This document shows, one piece after another, positions 58,560 to 64,000 of a stretch of 64,000 nt of DNA. The stretch is from Rattus norvegicus. Its lineage: Eukaryota > Chordata > Mammalia > Rodentia > Muridae. The stretch lies in NCBI RefSeq assembly GCF_036323735.1, contig NC_086038.1, forward strand, positions 24,258,501-24,322,500, given 5' to 3'. The notes under the pieces are model-generated. The model saw only the letters and a program-made list of their open reading frames with translations, made no database searches and was not told the DNA's origin. The position numbers and the translations under genes were made by a program. Within the stretch, counting starts at the first letter, position 1, and the number at the start of each line of letters is the position of its first letter.

Positions 58560-58705
58560 ATTGAATATGCAACAAAATAATGGTGGTGGTCACAATACCC
58601 AAAGCTGATAAATAAAACATAATTTAAATATTTTGACTTTCTATCATCTGAACATTGCTTATAAAGTACACACTGTGTTAGATTCTGATGTTCTTTTACT
58701 TCCCC
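58560..58705. repeat. Unidentified dispersed repeat, copy 2
   Basis: 'gtcacaatacccaaagctgataaata' and 'ctatcatctgaacattgctta', then 'ctgatgttcttttacttcc', align with 55435-55570 in the same orientation. Confidence 0.75.
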
Positions 58706-58929
58706 CCACTCCCCACCTATGATGAAGAGAAAAAGGATTGGGTCTGTCCCTTTACAACAACAAGATTGTCCTTCCTACCCTTGAGAATTAATAAGTGATC
58801 TGGAACTGATCAATATTAAATGGTTGTTAGCAGTCACGCATGTGAGGAGAAAGTTGCTAGATCTGTGTTTTTATAGTGATCACAACGTGGAATCCAGGAA
58901 ACCTTTCTAGATTCTATAAAAATACTTGC

Positions 58930-59022
58930 AAGAGATTGGGAGTGTAGCTCAGTAGCAGAGATATTCCCCCCACCCCAACCCCCAGTACTCATAGCCTTTA
59001 GTTTAGTTCCCAGCATCAGGAA
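58930..59022 (+). mobile_element. Old ID-like SINE, plus orientation
   Basis: 'gattgggagtgtagctcagtagcagag' preserves the A box. A C-rich insertion and 'ttagttcccagcatcagg' follow. Older than the ID at 14.6 kb. Confidence 0.75.
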
Positions 59023-60062
59023 TAATATAACAAAACACAATGGAGGACTGCTTACATGTTTCGCTCTCCCTCCTTCTCTGCAGACTGTTTCCCACTTAGC
59101 AGGATTTTCTAAATATGGGGTGACGATTGGAAATTCTATGGGCATGCCACCACTTAGAAGTCTGCCAGTTGCAGCTCGGACCTAATCATTTTATTATCCC
59201 CTTGCGAAGTCATCTGACTGGTCACAATTTCCAGAAACTACATATAGGGGGCTCAGAGAAATGTCATTTTTATACAGTTGGACATTGAGAAAACAAGACC
59301 GTAAAACTAGAAAACAAGACCCTAAAGACTCCTGATCCCATTATAAATAAATATTCTGCTGTTGCTTGTTCTGCTGCAGTTTTTGATAGGGGAAGCAAAA
59401 GTAAGCTTATCACAACCTCAGAGACAATAAAATTAGGTACACAATGAGCAGGTATCTCCCCACTGTCCTGAGCTCACAGGTCAAATGCTTCTGTGACAAC
59501 AGTCCAAACTTCTAAGTAGGAAAAAATTGATGGTGTCAGTCCAATTCTTCAAATTGCTGACAGTGCTTCCTGCTCTCGGGTCTCTCCATGGAGACTGTCA
59601 GCTCATCCACGGCTTCAAAGGTATCAGCACCTTGTTTATGACAAACATGAGTGGGAGAACTAAGCTGCAAAAGTGGCTTTAGAAATGGGAAGCCTCTGAT
59701 GGCATCAAGTGCAAAGGTCTAGAGATTAAAGCCTCCGGAGTTCTTAAAGTATGGATGCATTTGTGCATGTCTGGGTGTATAAAGCAATTCTTGTATCCAT
59801 TTGCACTGACTTCCAGGTATTCTCTTCCAAAAGGTGATAGAAGCACTTTGATGCTTCTGCTCCAGTCCTTGGTAATGTTGCATACATTGTTGAAACTTTT
59901 GAATCAAATGGAAATTTAAATTTTGAGTATAAATGTCCTCATGTGGCTGCTCTCGCAGATGCAAATAACAGGCTGCCAGTTGACAGGAATGTATGAGAGT
60001 CCCTAAGTAATTGATACACCCTCACTAGAGTGCATACATGGAGATACACGAAAATAGACAAA
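59023..60062. other. Unassigned noncoding sequence
   Basis: The 103-codon (58834-59145) and 81-codon (59719-59964) minus ORFs have no recognisable domain. A small direct repeat (actagaaaacaagacc) occurs near 59285-59325. Confidence 0.5.
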
Positions 60063-60810
60063 AGGGAGGGATGGCTCAGTCAATAGAGTGCTTGATTCAC
60101 AAGATCCTGAGTTCAACAGCACCCAGAGCATCTAATTCTCAAGGGTAGAAAGGACAATCTTGTTCTTGTTGTAAAGGGGCTAACCCAATATTTCCTCTCT
60201 AGCATAGGGGAAAATGCAAAAGGAGGAGGAGGAGGGAGGAGGAGGAGGAAAAGAAGAAGAAGAAGAAGAAGAAGAAGAAGAAGAAGAAGAAGAAGAAGAA
60301 GAAGAAGAAGAAGAGGAGGAGGAGGAGGAGGAGGAGGAGGAGGAGGAGGAGGAGGAGGAGGAGGAGGAGGAGGAGGAGGAAGAGGAAGAGGAAGAGGAAG
60401 AGGAAGGGGGAGAGGAAGAAGGAGGAGGAGGAAGAGGAGAAGAAGAAGAAGAAGAAGAAGAAGAAGAAGAAGAAGAAGAAGAAGAAGAAGAAGAAGAAGA
60501 AGAAGAAGAAGAAGAAGAAGAAGAAGAAGAAACCGCCAGAGGTGGTAGCCATCCACTTATAATCCAGTGCTGGGAACCTGGAGACAGGAAGCTCCCTGGG
60601 ACTTGCTGGTCAGTCAGCCTAGTCAAACTGGAAAGCCCTGGGTTAAAAGAAAGACCTTTTCTCAGATAGAGAAAAAAAGAGTGGATGAATATTGGTAACG
60701 TTGAATAACCTCAATAACCTGAGGCTGATCTTTAGTTTCCACATACATGATCCACACATATATGAGCAACCCTCCCACTCACCCACCCCCACACATTTAT
60801 GTGTACATGT
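60063..60810 (+). mobile_element. B4 SINE split by a purine repeat
   Basis: The ID-like front 'gggatggctcagtcaatagag', 'gatcctgagttcaacagcaccc' is at 60065-60125. The B1-like half 'ataatccagtgctgggaacctgg', 'acttgctggtcagtcagcctag' resumes at about 60550. The end 'gaggctgatctttagtttcc' and a CA-rich tail reach about 60810. About 410 bp of foreign sequence (60125-60535) lies between. Confidence 0.78.
60221..60533. repeat. (GGA/GAA)n purine-only array
   Basis: About 310 bp of uninterrupted purines: GGA-rich start, about 20 GAA units (60251-60312), a GGA block (to about 60380), mixed gaggaa units with ggggga, then about 31 GAA units (about 60437-60531). Frame translations are pure Glu, Leu, Ser or Phe runs. 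Confidence 0.98.
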
Positions 60811-61284
60811 TCACAAAATACTGAAAGGACATCTTGTTGTAGACCTAGGTTTTCTATTATTTTTAGTAGATAGCAAGGAACAAGATGCTGGCTCTTAGGC
60901 CATGTCTACGTTGATTGACTGAAGGAATTGCCAGGCACTCTTCCAAAGCCATTGCAGCCTTTCCCATCCCCAGTCAGCACTGGATGTCAGCTCAATTGCT
61001 CAGTATCCTAATTAGCACTGGGTGTGGCCAAGGCTTTGCAGATCTGGGCTGCTCTTTGTTGTATGTATTGATAGCTCCCCGTTGTTGTGTGTAATGAATT
61101 CATAAAGTAAATGGCCCTTCATGTGCTTCACCATATATCCTTTTAGGTTAAGAGTCTCTTTAGATGTTTTATCATTTTTTTATTATTTTCTTTGGGCACT
61201 GGCCATTGAGCCCAGGACATTTTCAATGCTAAGAGAAGACCTGTGTCTTGAGCACCTTCCTTGGTACACGTGATCAGTTTCATA
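60811..61284. other. Unassigned sequence, possible reversed ID trace
   Basis: 61190-61265 ('ccattgagcccaggacattttc', 'aatgctaagagaagacc') could be a decayed ID on the minus strand. Otherwise nothing recognised. Confidence 0.35.
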
Positions 61285-61715
61285 TTGTTGGGTTTCAATG
61301 CACTTTATATATTTTGAAATGACAGTATTTTATCTGAAGTGTCCTTTGAAAACCACTAGTCTGTGGTTTCTTCTCTCACACCATTGACATTGACTTTGAA
61401 GTGAGATTTTCAGTCTTAAAGTTTAGCATATCACTTGCTTGTCTCATGGATCATGGCTTTGCCATTATATCTAAAATGTCATCTCTGCACCCAACTTTCT
61501 TCACTTTTTTTCTCCTAGACATTTTAGATTTTGCATCTAAAATTTTAATCTATCTTGATGGGTATAAGGATTTAAGGGCTGAGTCTAGATTTATCATTTA
61601 CATTTTGATTTCAAGTTGCCTATATCATTCTTTGAAAAGACTCTGCTTTATTACAATGTCATTACCTTTTTATCAAAGATCAACTATATATTTGGACTAT
61701 CTAGCTATTTAAGTT
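61285..61715 (-). mobile_element. Old L1 ORF2 fragment (L1M-like), minus orientation
   Basis: Reverse-strand blocks 'cactttatatattttgaaatgacag', 'aattttaatctatcttgatggg' and 'tcattctttgaaaagactctgc', then 'tttttatcaaagatcaac', follow L1 ORF2 in order. The overlapping 103-codon plus ORF is antisense to it. Confidence 0.8.
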
Positions 61716-61789
61716 TTTCATGAAGAAAATCAACAGCAATAACAAAAACACCTCTTAAAAGTTTAATTAACTATACTCCAAAGTAGCAG

Positions 61790-62010
61790 TTGAGAGCCAA
61801 TAATTTGTTCTACAAGCAAGAAGCAGAAAGGACACACTGGGAATGGCATAAGAGTTTGAGACCTCAAAGCCCACCTCCAGTGACACATTTCCTCCACAAA
61901 TGCCACACCTCCTATGCCAAACAGCACCACCTACTTGGGACCAAGTACTCAAATATCAAAGCCTATGGGGGACTTTCTTGTTTAAGCCACCAGACCTCTC
62001 TATTGAATTG
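61790..62010 (-). mobile_element. Family B MLT1-like/MaLR-type LTR, minus orientation
   Basis: 'gacctcaaagcccacctcc', 'tgacacatttcctccac', 'gccacacctcctatgcc' and 'caaagcctatgggggac' are the reverse of blocks in the copies at 17336 and 34459. Confidence 0.62.
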
Positions 62011-62400
62011 TTCGTTACCTACCAATAGATTCTAGGGGAAGAGGAAACATTTCCTACCCACTCCTGAGCCCAGCAACTTCCCAAGGATAATTTCAAGTCC
62101 ACAACCACACAGACTGCTCTGGTTAAAGTCAATGAGATATAAACTGAAACAAACCAAAAACACAGGATATAGGAAAGGAAATTTTGAAGGAAAGATAGAA
62201 GATTATAGAGATTAGGGAGTGCACAAATAATTACAAGGTATTATTTACATATATAAAATTGCCAAAGAACATTTAATTATTGGAAAGCACTATCAATTTT
62301 CTTAAATAGGTTATCAATCAGATCAGCTAAGTTAATGGAGAGCTTTCCTGAAATAATTATTAAAGAATCTATTACAAATAAAGTAGGAATATGCCATGAA
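62011..62400. other. Unassigned AT-rich sequence
   Basis: Left flank of the next L1 insertion. Nothing recognised. Confidence 0.5.
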
Positions 62401-62416
62401 TAAAAGAAAACTTCAC

Positions 62417-62815
62417 TCAGAGAAAGGACTGAAAGAGCCTGAAGGGGCTTGAGATACCATATGAAAAACAATGCCAATGAACCAGAACTTCCAAGGACTA
62501 AGCCACTACCCAAAGACTATACATGGACTGACCCTGGGCTCCAACTGAATAGGTATCAATGAATAGCCTAGTAAGAGCACCAGTGGAAGGGGAAGCCCTT
62601 GGTCCTGCCAAGACTGAACCCCCAGTGAATGGGATTGTTGGGGGAGGGCGGTAATGGGAAGAGGATGGGGAGGGAAACACCCATATAGAGGGGGAGGGGA
62701 AGGGGTTAGGGGGATGTTTGTCTGGAAACCAGGAAGGGTAATAACAATTGAAATGTAAATAAGAAATACCCAATTTAATAAAGATGGAGAAAAAGAAACA
62801 AAAAACAAAAAAGAA
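62417..62815 (+). mobile_element. Rat-type L1 3' UTR insertion with perfect target-site duplication
   Basis: 3' UTR blocks 'gaaaggactgaaagagcc', 'actaagccactacccaaag', 'gagcaccagtggaagggg' and 'gtctggaaaccaggaaggg', ending in an A-rich tail. The 15-bp repeat aaaagaaaacttcac flanks it at 62402-62416 and 62816-62830. About 400 bp of 3' UTR only; no ORF. The intact duplication implies a fairly recent insertion. Confidence 0.95.
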
Positions 62816-62984
62816 AAAAGAAAACTTCACAAATTATCATAATAGGTAGAATGACACACTATGGATTTATTTAGTATAAGAAATACTTGGTAATTCTGGT
62901 TATTCAATTATCTAATAATTTTAATATATTAAACATCAAAACATCAATAAGCTGAAAACCAAGAGAGGCCTAAATAGATGCAGA

Positions 62985-63130
62985 AATATCATCTTCTTGG
63001 TTGGAAGACAGCACCAGTAAGATATTGGGATGGATTGAATAAGGAATGTCCCCATTCTTTTCCCTTCCCCCATTTCTCTTCAGAAAAGGTCAGACCTCCC
63101 ATGGATCAACCATACGTGGCATATCAAGTT
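62985..63130 (+). mobile_element. Old rodent L1-like 3' region piece, interrupted by a younger L1
   Basis: 'ttctcttcagaaaaggtcagacc' then 'cgtggcatatcaagttgc' is the plus-strand relative of 6150-6370. It stops exactly where the younger L1 begins. Any remainder would be beyond the window. Confidence 0.45.
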
Positions 63131-64000
63131 GCTTGTTGGTGGGATTCCAGACCGGTACAACCATTCTGGAAATCAGTCTGGAGGTTCCTCAGAAAATTGG
63201 ACATTGAACTGCCTGAGGACCCAGCTATACCTCTCTTGAGCATATACCCAAAAGATGCCCCAACTTATAACAAAGACATGTGCTCCACTATGTTCATAGC
63301 AGCCTTATTTATAATAGCCAGAAGCTGGAAAGAACCCAGATGCCCTTCAACAGAGGAATGGATACAGAAAATGTGGTACATCTACACAATGGAATACTAC
63401 TCAGCTATCAAAAACAATGACTTTATGAAATTCATAGGCAAATGGATGGAACTGGAAAATATCATCCTGAGTGCAGTAACCCAATCACAGAAAAACACAC
63501 ACGGTATGCACTCATTGATAAGTGGCTATTAGCCCAAATGCTTGAATTACCCTAGATACACAGAACGCATGAAACTCAAGAAGGATGACCAAAATGCGAA
63601 TGTTTCACTCCTTCTTTAAAAGGGGACCAAGAATACCCTTGGAAGGGAATAGGGAGGCAAAGTTTAGAACAGAGGCAGAAGGAACAGCCATTCAGAGCCT
63701 GCCCCACATGTGGCCCATACATATACAGCCACCCAATTAGATAAGATGGATGAAGCAAAGAAGTGCAGACTGACAGGAACCGGATGTAGATCTCTCCTGA
63801 GAGACACAGCCAGAATACAGCAAATTCATACGCGAATGCCAGCAGCAAACCACTGAACTGAGAACAGGAACCCCATTGAAGGAATCAGAGGAAGGAGTGA
63901 AAGAGCTTGAAGTGGCTCGAGACCCCATATGTACAACAATGCCAAGCAACCAGAGCTTCCAGGACTAAGCCACTACCCAAAGACTACATGGACTGACCCT
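63131..64000 (+). mobile_element. Rat-type L1, 5' truncated, continues past the window end
   Basis: Starts inside the ORF2 C-terminal region, passes the stop at 63530-63532 and continues through the 3' UTR to the edge. Its last 110 bp ('gtgaaagagcttgaagtggc', 'gactaagccactacccaaag') repeat the start of the insertion at 62417, showing directly that both belong to one family. Confidence 0.95.
63134..63532 (+). pseudogene. L1 ORF2 C-terminal fragment, open to the natural stop
   Basis: About 132 codons of ORF2 C-terminus remain open, from CWWDS to the end HSLISGY and stop TAG. Recognisable family segments include VWRFLRKLDIELPEDPAIPL, MWYIYTMEYYSAIKNNDF and KWMELENIILS. The ORF2 protein normally has endonuclease, reverse transcriptase and a Cys-rich C-terminal domain; the first two are absent here. 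In the Cys-rich motif the usual HCWWEC appears as ACWWDS, so a His and a Cys are lost, the former at the truncation edge. The ORF's first 51 codons (from 62978) come from the older repeat and are not ORF2. No promoter is present; nonfunctional. Confidence 0.93.

Noticed and set aside
60214..60669. 151-codon Glu-rich ORF and its Leu/Ser/Phe antisense ORFs
   Set aside because: They are translations of the GAA/GGA array and the flanking B4; all frames stay open because the repeat has no stop codons.
62978..63532. 184-codon ORF as a gene
   Set aside because: The first 51 codons are from an old repeat and the rest is a truncated L1 ORF2 end; no promoter or upstream domains.
1..64000. A novel multi-gene defence, mobile or biosynthetic system
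   Set aside because: Nothing supports one: no clustered coding frames, no operon structure and no conserved catalytic motifs outside L1. The unusual content is structural DNA and transposon history.

Overview
This window looks like ordinary mammalian nuclear DNA from a murid rodent, most probably Rattus. The main evidence is an ID SINE (BC1-derived) at about 14.6 kb, L1 3' ends of the rat type at about 62.4 and 63.1 kb, and many decayed B1, B2/B3 and B4 SINEs. Long (CA)n, (GA)n, GATA-type and trinucleotide microsatellites add to this. I found no host protein-coding exon, tRNA, rRNA, CpG island, CRISPR array, operon or bacterial feature. Almost all open frames are short, lack recognisable domains, and lie in simple repeats or transposons. 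The only recognisable protein-coding remnant is the C-terminal end of L1 ORF2, present in a plus-strand copy at 63.1-63.5 kb and in an inverted, broken copy at 29.1-30.0 kb. The window is best read as intergenic or deep intronic, and nothing in it says which.

Layout. 0-9 kb: mostly unassigned sequence with a few B3/ID SINEs, an LTR-like repeat, AT- and TG-rich microsatellites, an old L1-like 3' end, and a compound AAT/GAT array. 9-19 kb: an L1 3' UTR, an old mammalian L1 ORF2 piece on the minus strand, an 85-bp tandem duplication with a hairpin, an MLT1-like LTR, a B3 cluster holding the rat ID insertion with intact target-site duplications, and an LTR-like repeat in which a 78-nt alternating purine-pyrimidine tract has grown. 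19-28 kb: mostly unassigned, with a GATA/TATC palindrome, MER5A, L2 fragments and a URR1-like hAT MITE with its 8-bp duplication. 28.5-30.5 kb: an L1 whose 5' part is inverted relative to its 3' part, the structure expected from twin priming. 30-43 kb: scattered SINEs, a second URR1-like MITE, a SINE carrying a 19-bp foldback, and another rearranged L1 3' end. 43-54 kb: B4, a 29-bp tandem duplication, composite microsatellites, a Z-DNA-type TG/CG tract, a MIR, and an ACC-dominated tract of about 460 bp. 54-64 kb: a third URR1-like MITE, two related copies of an unidentified repeat 3.1 kb apart, MIR, ID-like and B4 SINEs, a purine-only GAA/GGA tract of about 310 bp, old L1, and two rat L1 copies in the same orientation, the second running off the right edge.

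There is no gene circuit here to describe. The informative content is insertion history and unusual DNA structures: palindromes, triplex-type and Z-type tracts, and local duplications. Family names rest on remembered consensus sequences and were not checked with RepeatMasker, so boundaries are generally good to about 10-40 bp, except where target-site duplications or simple-repeat edges fix them.
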